From the NCBI GenBank assembly GCA_947652115.1, contig OX393562.1, forward strand, positions 15,833,217-15,897,216: a DNA stretch of 64,000 bases, read 5' to 3'. This DNA comes from Blastomussa wellsi (lineage: Eukaryota; Cnidaria; Anthozoa; Scleractinia; Plerogyridae). The position numbers and the translations under genes were made by a program. The notes under the pieces were generated by a model. That model made no database searches. It saw nothing but the letters and a program-made list of their open reading frames with translations, and was not told where the DNA came from. This document shows, piece by piece, positions 9,896-24,739 of this stretch; position 1 is the stretch's first letter, and each line of letters starts with the position of its first letter.

Positions 9896-12800
9896 ATGAA
9901 AAGAAAGCTGCCGTCTACGGACACAGGAAAAGGGTAAGAGATGAAAGAACGTATATACAGCATCGGTTTTATAGAGAACCAACCGTAGAAATACCGAGTG
10001 GAGCGTTATTGAGGTTGAATGGCGCGTTATTAAGGTGCAAGACTGCGGGATTTCCGGGATTGCAGTATGCATTTTGCGCTTCAATACATTCGATTTCAGG
10101 CACACGTACACCATTGAACTGTACAATTCTAGGAAATATGCCTACCTACCTCAAGAAAGGTTTATATTTGGCACTTTAAGAGGGTGGGTATCTCAAAAGT
10201 TAAAAAGTTCTAAAAGAAAGGTTTGAAGCTAAATTTGAATTTCCAGGTAGGGAGATGGTCCCCTATATATACCGCTTTGAGAAATCGAATCAGATAAAAA
10301 ATATTTGGCCTTTTCATGTGTATGAATAACAAACAAAATTTCCTCACGTTCATGTAAAAATCAAGGTGATTTTTAGACTGTTGCCCTTGTAAGTCATAAA
10401 ATTGCGTAAATTTGATTTTAGCATTGTAATTTGTATACATCATGTGTGGATTAAGATCAAGCTAGTGACAAAATAACTGTACATCCACACTAATCAACGC
10501 AACCGAATTCCCGTCCACTCTAACGTGGCATTTTTTTGAAAACGCTCTCCAAAGTGGATTAATTTGAAAATGCTGACCAGGTTTATCAGTGTGTTTGTCT
10601 TCTCTTTATTATTGTTTTGTAAGGATATCATGTTTATACACATGAAGGAAAAGGTAAGTTTTTACCCATAATTTTCAATTTGGATTGTTTATATTCCATC
10701 ATGTGAGAGTTGACAAACATTGCAGGCAGAGATTGCGCAGTACAGACTGGAAGTCATCTTTAGGTGTTAACTCTAGTTATTGTTGTTCTCCCAGGAATCA
10801 AGAAATAACAAAATTTTTCAAGAGTTTGACACCTCAAGGTAATTTAAGCAATAGACCACAAGTTTCTATGGTTTATAAGCTGATGAATCACGCGGGATGT
10901 TGGTCATCATATAAAACTGAATAAATTCTACTGTTTGTCATACATGTATTTCTAGTGAAACACCTGATCTATACACAGTGCATATTACGTAGATTGATAC
11001 GTTAGCAACTGTGCAGTAGGCAAGTTTTGAATTGCACTTCACTGATCATGGACAAAAGAATCAAGGCAAGATTAAGGGAATAATTCAAGCTTTCTTTTTT
11101 TATTCTTCTCAACCTTGATTTCACTCCTCTGTTTGGGATCAGTAGGGCATAATTTAAAACTTGTCTATTTTTCCATGGTTTGGGTGCCCTTCCCCTGTAA
11201 ACCAAGGTGTAGTTTTAATGATTGTTATTTGAACTGACATTATTTGAACTCATTTGTATTCACTCATTATTTTTGGGTTTCTTTACCTTTACACTTCATT
11301 GCCACATTGACGTACTCAGTACGTCATGATTTTTGTACTTCATGTGCCTGACGTACTGAGTAAGTCAAGTAAATGAAAGCCACAGTTGAAACCCTGGCAC
11401 TCTGAACACAAAATCTCTTGGCACTTGTGACCCCAAAAAGGCTTTTGGGAGCCTGGTAACTAGTTATTAGTCTCCAAGACAATTCTTCTTGGTTTTATTA
11501 CAAATTTTGTTTTTTATCTGTCCGCCATCTTGTTTTCTTCCTCATGGCCGAGGAATTTATTTGCCAGTACGAGGAATATCACAGGAAATGTGACCAGTTT
11601 TAATGCGGAATGTTAAAAAGATAGTGGAGCATTTTTGGAGTAAAAAATTCATTCACTGGTCGAAAAGTTATGGTGTAATTACAAGTGTAATTAGTTCCTA
11701 GTAAATATTTTGATGCATTTCTAAAACCATGTCTCCTTTTGATTATGTTCTCTGAGAAAATTGTGAAGATTTATTGGGTTCTGCCGTGAGTTGCCATGCT
11801 GCCTCTTGAATAATGCACATAGCCTCGGCACAGGGCAATACAAAGGGGTCAGCAGTGAAGGGGTTAAAAGTTGCCTTCCCTTAAAGTAACTCAGATTTTT
11901 TTCTGTTGTTAGGGTCAAGGAAAAATTGCAACTCTATGAACAACATTGTAAAACAGAAAACTACAAAGGAAACTGTGTTTAGAACACCAATTTTAGAGAA
12001 ATTTCAAACTTCAAAAAACAGTTGTGGCCCTAAGGACAGCAGCACAATGCTGAGCTTGGAAAGCTGTGCTCCACATGTAAATAATCAAGCCTCACCTATT
12101 GACTCTTCCATAGTTGCAGACAAAAATACTCCAGATAGTGTGAATGTTAAATCAGTTGAAAAGAATTGTACAGCGGAAACCAGTGGCATGGGCTGCGATG
12201 AAGCTTTCCATTCAGCATATGAAGAAGTTGACACTTCATATTATTCATGTGGTGGAAGTTTTATGGATTCTTTCAACAATGTCTTGCTGAATGACAGTAA
12301 AAACAAAGGAGAATTTCTAGACACGGATTTAAATGAAGGTTCTTTAACCAAAGAATCTGACACGCATGGTTCTGTTCATTGTGGGTCAAAAACTGAAGAT
12401 TTAAGCATTGAAAAAAGTAACAAATGCAATGATCTTGAAAAGGCAGTGCAAGGATTCAGTGTTGATGACTCAAGTCATCAACACGAGTGTACTGACAAGT
12501 GTGATCAGATTGGAAAACCATCAGCAGGCTCATTAACCAAAGAACTAGACTCACACAGTTGTTTGGAGTCAAACACTAGTGATTTGAATACTGATGGACA
12601 CAGTAGTCATAATGAGTTTCCAAAGAAAGGACACAAGATTTCTGATGACTTTCAGGAAGAAGAACATGACAAGGACTCTGACCAAGTGAATGGGATGTTA
12701 AGTGATAAGCCCAATGAGACTGGAAATGGAGAATGTGATTCTCTTGGTGCTAAGGAGGGAGAACAAAGGAGCAGTGGTGATGATCTGCCAGAAGGTCGTG

Positions 12801-15800
12801 ACACAGAAAGTGAGCAGATCAGCAAGCCTTTAAATAATATTCATTTTCAGGAGGATTCAAATGATGATGGGTCTGATTCCTCGGATGAGGATCTTTTAAC
12901 GCCGCCAAGATTTCTTTACGAAAGCACAAAGCTGAAACCAGAAATTCGAACTCCAGAAAAGGGAATTGCTCCAGCCTATGCAACTCCCTCACCCATTTCA
13001 AAGGAAGTTGTTGGTAAAGAAGACAAGAACATCAAATACAAGCTTTCCTTTGACAAATTGATTGCAGAGAAAGCCAAGCACAGAGAAAGAGACGCTGAGC
13101 TTGCTAAAATGGAAGTTGAGTTACAGCGAGGCATAGAAAATGGAGGCATTGGTCAAATGCAATTACCAAGCACCTTCAGTGATATTGAATCAGAGGAGGA
13201 ACTAACAGATGGTATGATGGCAGATAGACTTAAAATATATTATACAGTGGCCAGCAATTGAAAATTTGGCATCCAAAAATTTTCTAGAAAAGGGCTGACA
13301 GGGCTGCAAATAAAAGGTGGGCATCAGACAATGGCCGACCAAAATTTGAAAATGCACGATTAAATCCAGATTGTAGGCGGACAGAATAATGGGAAAATTT
13401 TTTAAAGCCTTCCAATGCAAATCCTAACGTTTTGTGTTGATAGTACTTTATTGAAGAGTTCTGTAATGTGACATCCATCATCACTACTGTTTGTCCAAAT
13501 GTGTGGTTCCAGAAAATATCCATACCCCCACCACGGAGGGAATTTCAGGTAAGACCCCCCACCCCCACCTCTCCGGAATTTCCATTCTGCAAAGAAAAAT
13601 AAACCCCCACCCCTCTGGAATTTCCAAAAGTGTTTTGCATACCCCCTACACCCTCTGGAATAACATTTTGAACAGAAATTGTGCAAATGTTCTCAATGTT
13701 AAGCCACTTTCTCTTGTAAACATGACTGTTGTGGATAAGCGATCGAGCAGAACAGGTTTGGTAAAAGACAATACAGAGATTTCCTCAGCTAAATCAGACA
13801 AAATATTTGGTAACCACTTGTTTAATTACATGGATGTATAATCATCCATCCCTTTTCATTCCATTTGGTAGAAAACTGCTTGTACGCTTTTGTCCATGAA
13901 CGCGGACTTCAAAATAATGTTGATTGATAACAGTGACCGCAAACATGATCACAAAATCACAAACACGATCACTAAGAAAGCTGAATTTAAGAGGAAAATT
14001 ACAGCGAATAGCTAGCAATATTAAGAACGAGATATTCATGGGTTCCTGAAGTCATAACATCACTTTCATCACTATCAAAGATGAAACTTTTCGCTTACAA
14101 GAATGACTTTCTTTCGATCGAACGTGAGAAACAAACAAGGCTAGTCACCAGTGCATTTCAGTCAAAAACATGTGACATTCGGTAGACTGGTAACAAGTGT
14201 TGCATCTACGTGCATCTACGAACAAAATGGAGGATTTATGTGACCTGTTTTTGCTTTCAAGCAGAAAGGAAACCTGTTTGAAAATGTATTACGATTGTGT
14301 ATCAAAAACCTGGGTCACTTTTTTGACCATTTGAATTTCAACAGAGTAGGTAAGAAGCGATTTTGAATTGAGGTTGCACTGTATCAATCTTGACCATCTG
14401 GAACTGTAACTTCACCGACAACTCCCATCCCCTCAGGAATTTCCTGGGCCTTTGACCCCCAACCCCTCTGGAATTTCCAATTCCCTCCGTGGTGGGGGTA
14501 TGGATATTTTCTGGAACCACACAATGGTGACTTAGACGGTCACATCTTTTCACGGTGAAAAAAGTATTTACAGCCCTAGGCTGAGGAAAATTGAAAATAA
14601 CTTTCAGCACCCGCAATTCATCTTATTGTTCTCTAAAAAGTGGGTGTCCATAAATAATGTAGACATATGAACACCCATCTGGCCTGATGTCAGAATGATT
14701 AGCTAAATGTTGCACTCACTGAACAGCCACATCCAGTTGATTGTGTTGTCAAGTTTTTGAAACGGAGTAGTTACGCATACTTACAATGTACTGACATAGG
14801 AGGTGTATTCTCCCACAAAAAGAATTAATAATTTGCAACTATTTTAAATTTGTCATTTGAACTTAGATGGGCGTGACCTTAGAGACTGCACCTTGCCACA
14901 GGACATCAAAAAGTTCCTTGTGGAGGTGCATGACTTTTCTGAAGAAGTTCCTGGCGAGGATGTTTTTCCAATGTTCCATCCTTATGTTACAGTAAGTTGA
15001 TGTTGACATTGTGGCGTCCTGTGATGTACATGTATAAACGGAAAAATCTCTTTACCGCGTCATTTTTCACATGCAGTTTTTGTTTGTTGTGATACACTGC
15101 AGACTTTTTGACTGAGTCGAAGCTACATGTATGTATGATATATCACAATGGATGGGATACAATAATGATAATGGCATTCTTTTAATTGTCCAGTAGTAAA
15201 AGCTGAAAAAAGATGCACAACAACCAACTGTCTTAACTGTAATTGGAGGTCCAGTATAATTAGGTGGAAACAATGAATGATCGTTGCAGAACAATATACG
15301 GTAACAAGGAGTGGAGTGGTTGTTTTTGAAATCATACATGTGAGTTATTTTTAGACAGATGGAGATGATTTACAATTTCAAATAAACTATTTGTAACTAC
15401 CTGAAGTCCCTGACGTCAATGGCAAGCAACCAACATACCAAATCTACATAAAGCACCAATGACAACTGACCTTGAAGTTACATACAGTTCGCTGCACAGA
15501 AGAAATTGCATCGTGGAATAATGCCATGTACTATAATGTCTTAATCATATATGTTTGTGGATAGTATTGTAACAAATTATGTTATTTTCTGCTTTCTTGT
15601 TTTACATTTAGTCACACGATTTTCCTCGCTTATCAATGGTTCCTCATCCAGGAGGCGACACTTTTGAGGCGAAGCTGGCGTCTGCATCAGACACTGACCT
15701 ACAGGAGTTGCTCTGTGGAGGGTGGATACTGCAGTACTATCTTGACAAGTCTTGCCCTTCTGAGGTTGCTGAATGGTTGTTTCAGATCATGTGCCGGCAT

Positions 15801-18800
15801 AGAGATCAACATATCATCAGTTCATCTTTCCAAGCCCTCTGGGTTATGCTTGAAGCAGCTACAGAGGTATTAAGACATTGATCTGAAATATGCAGTTGCT
15901 GATATTAGAATTGACAGTAAGGGAACTTACCATTATAAAGTCAAAACTGTCCAACCAGACTGGTCCATCAATTCTGTTATTAATCAGAAATGTTCAGTCA
16001 ATTCCTAAATAATTGTATTCACCACATTTCCTAAATAAATATAATTATAATACAGTTCCTAGTTTGTATAAAACGAAAGGGCCATTCATCCTGGTCTGGC
16101 CAGCCAATCCTGGCTAATGCTAAGCACCCTATAATTTTGAGAAAAAGTTTATAAATTAACAGGCCTGAGGATTCACTGGTTAAATGGCAAGCAGATAACT
16201 TGGAACAGTTTATTCGAGCATAAGTTAGGCGACATCGGTCTCCAAAAGCAAGCAACATCGCGACACAGCTACCCCCTTGGAAGGCCTCATAAGTATCTGC
16301 ACCAGGCTCAAATCCGTCCATGCACTTGTACCTCGGCAAACACGAATTCCAGCTTGCCATTCTGATGAGTAGCTGTCAAAATGCTTTTCTTGCACAGGAC
16401 GGTTGTATGCTTTTCTTCCTAGTTTATCTTTCCTGTTTAGTCCACTGTGCGAGTACATTTTGTACATTTTGGCAGGAAAATCTACTTGTCCCAATACGGG
16501 GGGTGACAGCTCTAAGAAACTCTGTTTGAGCAGTACCGTGTGTAAATAAAAGTTCTCCCGAAAATCTGGAATATTGTCCTGAAAATCTGGGAGAAATTCC
16601 CCAAAAAATCTCAAAATTCCCGACATTCTAACTTCATTACTTCGTGTTTCCCGGAAATTTTTCCAAGTCTCCTGATTCCTGGCAAAATCTTCTGATTCCT
16701 GAAACAGACCTTCTTAGAGTTGACACCCCCCGTTTCCAGTGACTAGAGAGTTCTTTTTTTAGCCCTGCTCAGGTTCCAGAGTTCAACATGCTTGCCATTA
16801 CTTGCTTCCCACTACGATTCTCATCAAAACTTGAAGGAGCTATGTCACGGTTTGTGCCTTTTGAAAAATTTAGCCTAAATTTTTCAAAGTTGTCATTTGC
16901 AATCCATCTCAATCTTCTCCATCGTCAACCATCATTGTTCCTTTTTGGTTTAGCATCACCTAGAGCTTTGGTGTTTTACTTCCTTTGTAAACTATTAGTT
17001 TTCGGTTTCCTACATTTTAAGGGTAATTTAGTTTGTTGCAAACAATAACTAAAAATACCTTGACATAGATCCTTTAATAGTACACTAAACTGTATAATTT
17101 TTATTGTAGAACCGAGAGAACATCCCTCAACACTCCAGAGGCACATCATGGGTTCCTAGCATCAAAAAAATCTTAAAAGAGTTGCTATCTTTTGGTGCCA
17201 CAGTACCCAGACTTTATCCTGGTGATCTCGTAAACCAATTAAACGTAAAGGACATTTTATCAAGTGAGAATTCCTCTGAAGAAATCAAGATGGAAGAAGA
17301 AACAGTCAGTGGTGAACCACAGTCTGAATGTTTCCCTGTTGTAAATATAATGCACCTGATACAGTTTGTTACTCACTGCCTTCAAAGGTGTCCTCGTTCA
17401 TACACAGTTCAGGATTTAAGAAACCTTGTGGTGCTGATGTGTCGGTTAGCGCTGGACTTGAGACTTCAAACTGTTGTGTTTGATATCGAGATGTGTATTG
17501 CAGCAATGCTGAACTGTTTTGGAGAGACGCAGTGGCCAGATGAAGTAAGGAATCGATCTCTTTGAATGATTGTTAGTTCTAAGCAGTTGGGGAGCAGGGG
17601 AATGTAAACTACAATCATACATGTACAATCTTAGGCCTGAAAATCAACGATTTAGTCCAGAACAAATTTGACTCAGTATTTTCTTTTTGCCCTAGAATTT
17701 GACTAAAACTTAACTCAAAATACTGGTAGGTTGCATAGTTGCAGCATGACAACACTTGCCACCTAGTACAGAAGCATTTAAAAAAAGTTTTCATGTCTGC
17801 TTCTTTCTATATAACACGTACATCTTTGCAGAAAAGTCACAAAAATGATTTAACTGGATTTCTGCCAGTTATTTGATATTTAATTTTATAAAACAACTGA
17901 GATCCTAATGAAAGGGCAACCAGTACACATCATCAAATCCAAAATGGTGATGTGCAAGAAATTTAAAAGTGGAAATCTTTTCAATTTTTTTAGCTATTTA
18001 ATCTTATTTTTCTTCAACCCAGTAAGATTTGGAGTTAAGACATTATTACAAAATATTTAACGTTAATTTGTTAAAAGAGGAGAGGTTCCCTTTAAAATGT
18101 AATAATATAGAGCATTTTCATTGGATTGCAAACAAAAGACAATAATAATTATTTGCATCAAAACAGAGTTCAATTCCTGGAGAATTGGTTTGGGACACCA
18201 AGATGGCCACCACTTGTTTGTTTTGGAACACCAACATGGCGGCTGCGGCATCATATGAAAAAGCTTTATTGTTTCTATTCATGTTTTGGCCTAATCTTGG
18301 CAAGGAGAAGGATCTGAATTCTCTGGAAGAGGAGCTCTGAAGGGGGACACTTAGATGAGGCTTGATTAATAAAGCGTTACTGTAAACTGATCATACGTGT
18401 TGGAAATTTCAGGTCAAAGAGCTATGTAGCATTGTGGCAAAACTGAGCACACAGCACCGGAATCTTCTGTATCTTGTTCAAATTCAGCCACCCTCGACCA
18501 ATGGCATTGAGCTTCAGCGTCGTCTGAGTCTAACATTGCTTCGTTGGTTATTACTCAAGTTTGTTAAACAGCAAAACAATGGAAAGAGAATTGTGGATGA
18601 GAGATGCAGCATAACTGTTCCAGACACAGTTGAGGTGAATGATACGAACTTCACTTGTGTTATGCATGTGGACCTAAGTCACTGTACAAGTATACTCTGA
18701 AACATTTTTACATTAATGTGGAACGAAAGCACAGTGTTATTTCAGTAAGTCATTCTGTGCAACTGATACGACTTAAGATTGATACTGATGCTGGCCTGAT

Positions 18801-21800
18801 ACTGGCCTGATACTGTTAATGGTTCTTTTCAGAACTACTTTATGTTGATCCCTTACAATTTTAGTCTTGGAAAAACAATATTGTTCAGTTACATGTACAG
18901 TACCGTTGGCTACTTCATGTTGAGTATTTCCCGTCTCAATGATGCTGATACTGGCCTGATACTGTTAATGGTTCTTTTCAGAACTACTTTATGTTGATCC
19001 CTTACAATTTTAGTCTTGGAAAAACAATATTGTTCAGTTACATGTACAGTACCGTTGGCTACTTCATGTTGAGTATTTCCCGTCTCAATGATGCTGATAC
19101 TGGCCTGATACTGTTAATGGTTCTTTTCAGAACTACTTTATGTTGATCCCTTACAATTTTAGTCTTGGAAAAACAATATTGTTCAGTTACATGTAAAGTG
19201 ACTGAAAGCTTAGACTCAAAAGTGTATTTTGAACTTCGGGTATTTGTAGAGGGGGGGGGGGGGGGTACCAATCCCATTTCCCAGCCCAAGTTTTTACCAA
19301 ATCCCACTTCCCAGTGTTCAAATTCCATTCCCACTAGCAGAATTCATAAAAAATCCCAGTGTTATACTTGTTTTGCAAGTGACGTCAGCGACGCCATGTT
19401 GGATGACAGGAACAAAAGATTTTAGCCTCTTTTGTTTGGTCATCCAACATGGCCGTCACACTTATTGTCATTTGAATCTCTCGGGATTGGTTGCAAACCA
19501 GCAATACATACTTCGTATCGCTTCAAAATTATAACATCAAAATATGACACAACAAAGATGCAAAAATTCACGAGGATTTGTGAAGATGTTCTGAAGACAA
19601 TGGGGAAGATATCAGTGACGTCACCCATTGGTTTTAATGTGCCAACCTGAAAACTATTGCCTGGTGAAACAAAGAGCTCTAATTTGTTTAACTTGCTGTC
19701 AATAAACAATATTTGTAAAGAAATATCTTCCCTACAGGATCCTTTTAGACTGTACTGAAACGTGCAAGTGGGAAAGTTACGGCACAATGAAATTATTGGA
19801 GAAAAAAAATTGTATTTTAACTTGGCAATTCATATGTTTCTACATACATCTTCAGAAGAAACCGTTGGAAATGTTTTTGCCATATCCGGCTTTGGAAGAT
19901 AACACTTGCCTTGATTATTCTGGATACCGCATAACACAAATGTTCTTGACTAATAATTATTTTATTATACATTACTGTCAAGAAATGATGAGCTTTCACG
20001 CTTCCACATAAAATAATTTAACAGTTATGCTAATTCTTTTTTGTCCTCCGGCTCCTGAATGTTTTTCTCCTCAAAGTATTTGTGAAACAGTTCCTTGCAA
20101 CTTTGTCTCTCGAGATTGACGACACTGTGCGCACAAACTACAGAGTGCCTAATGAATAATCTATATGTAGGTTGCGATCGACTATAGGCTCTCGACCAAT
20201 AAGAAGACAGATAGTTACTGCAATGTATAATAATAGGGATTATTTAAGTTGCCAGGATGTTTCGTATTCCTGCCTGTAGGAAGTCTGTTTTCCAACCAAG
20301 AGAATACTATACCAACTAGAGCGTATTCTCTACTTGTAAGTGTGCTTATTCCTCCAAGCCTGGTCCGACTGCTCATGCTCAATTTCGTTTCAAGAATGCT
20401 TTCTACCTCTTCGTCAGAGTCACTGTCAAGAGGTATTTGGCATTAGAACTATGCTTCTTCCATTTCCAAAAAAATATGTGCTCTGTTAACCCATTGACTC
20501 CAAAACCGGCCGTGACAGACCTTGACCTTTGTTCCGCTTCTGACATCATCAGCTTTGACCAAAATAGGAATCCCATTTATCCCAGTTCTACAGAAGGAAA
20601 AGAGCTTTCCAATGATACCCAGATAATATTGATTGGGCCAATGGAGCTTGAAATATGCAGGAAAACGCTTAGAATTTTCCGCCTAAAACTAGGAGGAAAA
20701 TTTCCCTCACTTACCGTTGGCTACTTCATGTTGAGAAAATCCCATCTCGATGATGCTTTCGTGGCAATTCTTGAACCGAAAGCAAGCCCAGTAAAAGGCC
20801 AACAAAAGCATATAAAAGATACGAGGAAAGGAGAAAGGAAAAGCGAAAAATAAAAATAAAGAAATCGAAAAGCCTAAAGACGTGGGTCACTTTCTCGTCC
20901 AAAAACTATCTCGAAATTTTGATTCGTGCGCATGCCCGAGCTAAAATATCGTTAAATGCGATACTAGTGCAAAACCTAGCATGCCTTCATTCTGCAAATG
21001 CATTTTGGAGAAATTTGAAGCATATTTAGACTATAACTGACCAGAAAATGTTCAAAATGTCTAAAAAACACATTTTTTTTTTTCAAAAATCTCCAGGAGT
21101 CAATGGGTTAACTTGGCTTCTCACACACATCACTGAACACAAATATTCATTCACTACAAGTCGAGTCCACTAATTTTGGGAAAATAAAACGTACTCGCTA
21201 AAGATGCTAAAAATTGATACGACAAGGTTCTTGAACAATTTTCTGACTTTCCTCAATCCAGGAAATAAGTGATGTCTCGCCTGGTCATGGGTAAAAGATA
21301 TTTATCCCATTTTTTTTCCATTCCCAGTGACCAAATCCCAGTCCCAGTTACCCAAATCCCATTTTCCCAGTGCAAAAACAGGCCAATCCCAGTTCCATTT
21401 TACCCCTTCAGGACCCTCTTTGTACAATGTACCCTTATGTAGTTGGACTGAAACAGCGTGTACATCACAAACCATACATAAAAGCAGCACTAAGCACATT
21501 TGGTACTTTAATATTTTGGTATTTAAGACCTGCTCCCACTTGGAGTTTTCAGTGTTCCTCCACTGGGAGGGTATGGATATTTTCTGAATGAAACCACACA
21601 ATATTATTTTCATATAAAATCTCTTGCAGCAAATTAGTTTTGGTAATTTTCTTCCATACCATACTACATGATAATTATTTGTTGGGAAGCCTCCAATTCC
21701 ACAACAAAAGCTAACAGTTATCACTGTGAAACTAAGAAAACCGAGAGCATCTGAAATATTTCAGGAATGTTGATTGTGTAGTGACCAATCACAATAAAGT

Positions 21801-24700
21801 TCAGGACACGCAGGCAAACCATAAAACTGCAAAGTAATTACCTTTGCTGTTTTCAGTTACATTCCGGTTGTTTTTATTTCACAGTGCTCTCTCACTAGTA
21901 TTTCCTAATTTTTACATCACATCACGAGCAAGCACATCAAAGGTGATTGCACCATCACTTACAAGTTACACTGCATGTAACTTAACTGTCAACCAAAATT
22001 AAATCTCGGGCTTAGCATCCAATGCTACTTACTTGGGCCCAGTCTCCGACAACATAAGCAAAGCATAATAATCTTCCATTAATATTATACAGGTTTCAAG
22101 CCTGGTTGAAATTGTAGCTAAAATCAAGCCAGGAGAGGATTCAGATTATTTCCTATTGCACACAATAGTCTCATTGGTAAGCCTTGCAGTTGGAAGCGAA
22201 GATCTCCCTTCTAAAGAAAGGGTAGGTAAATTATTTACTGTGTATTCACTATACAATAATAACAAAATGAAAAACATACCTGAGTGCATTGTTGAGTTCT
22301 ATAAGCATGCAGGAATTTTTAAGAACACAAGAGAGGTGCATAGAAAAGCATGAGGCCTAGCTGAGTGCTTCTCACACTTCTTCAGTGTACTTAAAAATTC
22401 CCAGGTGTTTATATAATGCAATAATGCACAAGTGCAAGTTCTTTACTCCTTTTAAAAAAACTTGATGTTATAAAATGGTGTGCATGCTCCACTCGGGACA
22501 TTAGTAGAGTGCATTATAACTCAGTAAAGCACGCATGTGACATAAGTGCTGACTGTACTTTATGCCAGACTTCACATCAAGCATGTGGTACACATCGTCT
22601 GAGTGTGTTTCATGGTTCATGACAAACCCTATTTTGCAATGAAAGCCCAGCTGGCTTTATAAGGAGATGTCCATGTAACACACACTGTCATGAAGTGCTC
22701 TGCTAACAAATGCCTCCCATAGGTGAACACATCTCAGTGTAAACCAATTTCAATAAGACAATTCTTCTCAGCTCCAGTGCTGGATAAAACTGTTGAGATA
22801 CCTGCTGTTTTTGCCTAATGATTTGATGCTTCCCCTTGCTCCCCCCACCCTGATCAATGTTGTTTTCAATCAAGTCATTCCTCAAAATAATAAAGAAGCA
22901 ATAGAAATTCTGAAATAACGTTGAACAGGCAAAAGGGAAAATGATCAAATTTGAATGTTTTCGGGCGAGATATTAAAGAAATTGCACTACATTTATTTAG
23001 CCAATAGTGGTTATTTCGGCCAGCCATGTACTCATTTGATTTTATTCTTCCAAGTTTTGTTAATTTAATTTAATTCAGGGTACAAATAAAGTTGTTGTTG
23101 TTATTATCATGCACTCATTTTAGTCCTAATAACATGTCCAAGTGGTGAACCAGTATAGGAAGTGACATTCTTTCCTCTCAGAATTCTTTGTTTACATTTC
23201 CCTTAGTAACTAAAAACGTTCTGCTCCATTTCATGTCAAGGCATCTCTAGAAACATTGACCAACAAACTGAGAACGTTAAATGGAGAAATAAAAGATCCA
23301 AGGGCTGCATTCATGAACAGAACAAAGGTGTAGTAAAATAATAATTATATTATAATTGCTTGTACTTGAAAACATCTACTAAGAAACACTGATTTGGGTT
23401 TTTACTACTGAAGTCATCCCTGAGGAAGTGAACTAAACCACACTAGCAAATCTGATGAGAGATTTGAGGGGGTTGTACTGTACCACCCCCCTCCCCCATT
23501 GCTTCCTCATTCACTAACCAAGCATGCACCAAGATGCCCCAAGGGACCTGCAACCATAAATGTAACAAGACATCAGTGGCTAATAACAGTGGCATTCTGT
23601 CCTGAACACATAAGATTATGATGGAGAAGTCACATCCCTTTCCTATGGGACTACTTCAAGCCCAAGGGCTACTTCATGCTACCGAAACTGAGACAAGTTC
23701 CAAAAGTATAGCTTGCTTTTAGGAACAGGAAAATTTTGCAACCTAAATGTGATTATTATATGGCAAGGAAAATCTGAGCATTCTGATTGGTTCTTTCTTG
23801 GTCAGGATTTTGCCATAAGCTGCGTATAGTTCAAGGTTCATCATAATTATGAAAATTATGGCTGCAACTGCATGTCTACTATTTTGTTGTTGGTTCTCTC
23901 CAGGTAAAAGATCTCTTGGTAAGGACAATCCTTAGGTTGGCTTACATGATTCAATGTATCAAGCCATCTAGAGAGGTAAACAAATGGAGCACATGTTCAG
24001 GGCGCTTACCATTAATCAGAACTGTACGGCAAGATTTTTTCCATTCATGAAGAGAATTCTGTTAGTAATCAGAACTATTAATTCTGCAGATCAGTCAATT
24101 CCTAAATTGTATGCACCGTTCTGGTGAAATTAAGGCTATTCATTTTGAAATATACTGGTCTAACCAGCCAGTCCTGACTAATGGTAAGCACCATTACTGG
24201 TAGAATAATGATTACTATTGTGTGGTTCGAATCAATAAGTTCTTTGAAAACTATTTTGTGATAAAAGTAAAGGGATATAAAAAAGAATGACAGTTTGACT
24301 GATCAACTGTCATTTTCAAGTTCAGAAGAAGAGAATTTTTCATAAATGTGTTTTACAAGTTGTAGTTAAAAATGTTAAAATATGAACATGGAAACAATAG
24401 GCAATAAAAAGGCTAAATGAAAAACTTAATGCTCATGGCATGCATAGTTGTAAAAGATAATTAAAAATGATTATCGGTATCTGTAGCTCAGCAAATAGGA
24501 AGTCCGGGAAGATCTTATTGCAGACAGGAAGCGAGCATTTGATGTGGATTTGACACTTTATTTACTGATTGGCTGATGTAGATCAGCTGATAATGCTATG
24601 AACTGAAAGCAGTTCATTTAAAACATTATTTTGCAATCATAATCCAGAATTTCAATGTGTAATTTGCACTGGTGTTACACTTAATGCACTGGGTGTTACA

Positions 24701-24739
<39 letters not shown>

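Noticed and set aside
9862..9933. Alternative SLF2-like start (MAPLLCQFL...)
   Set aside because: Ends in phase 0, incompatible with exon 2, which needs phase 2; the ATG at 9896 fits.
10624..10653. Possible 30-base exon with ATG in the SLF2-like gene
   Set aside because: Splice sites look fair, but it is not needed: exon 1 (9933) joins 10795 in phase and preserves the FF motif.
13491..13841. 116-codon ORF with HTPTTEG-like repeats
   Set aside because: Translation of the TIR end of the element at 13500-14523.
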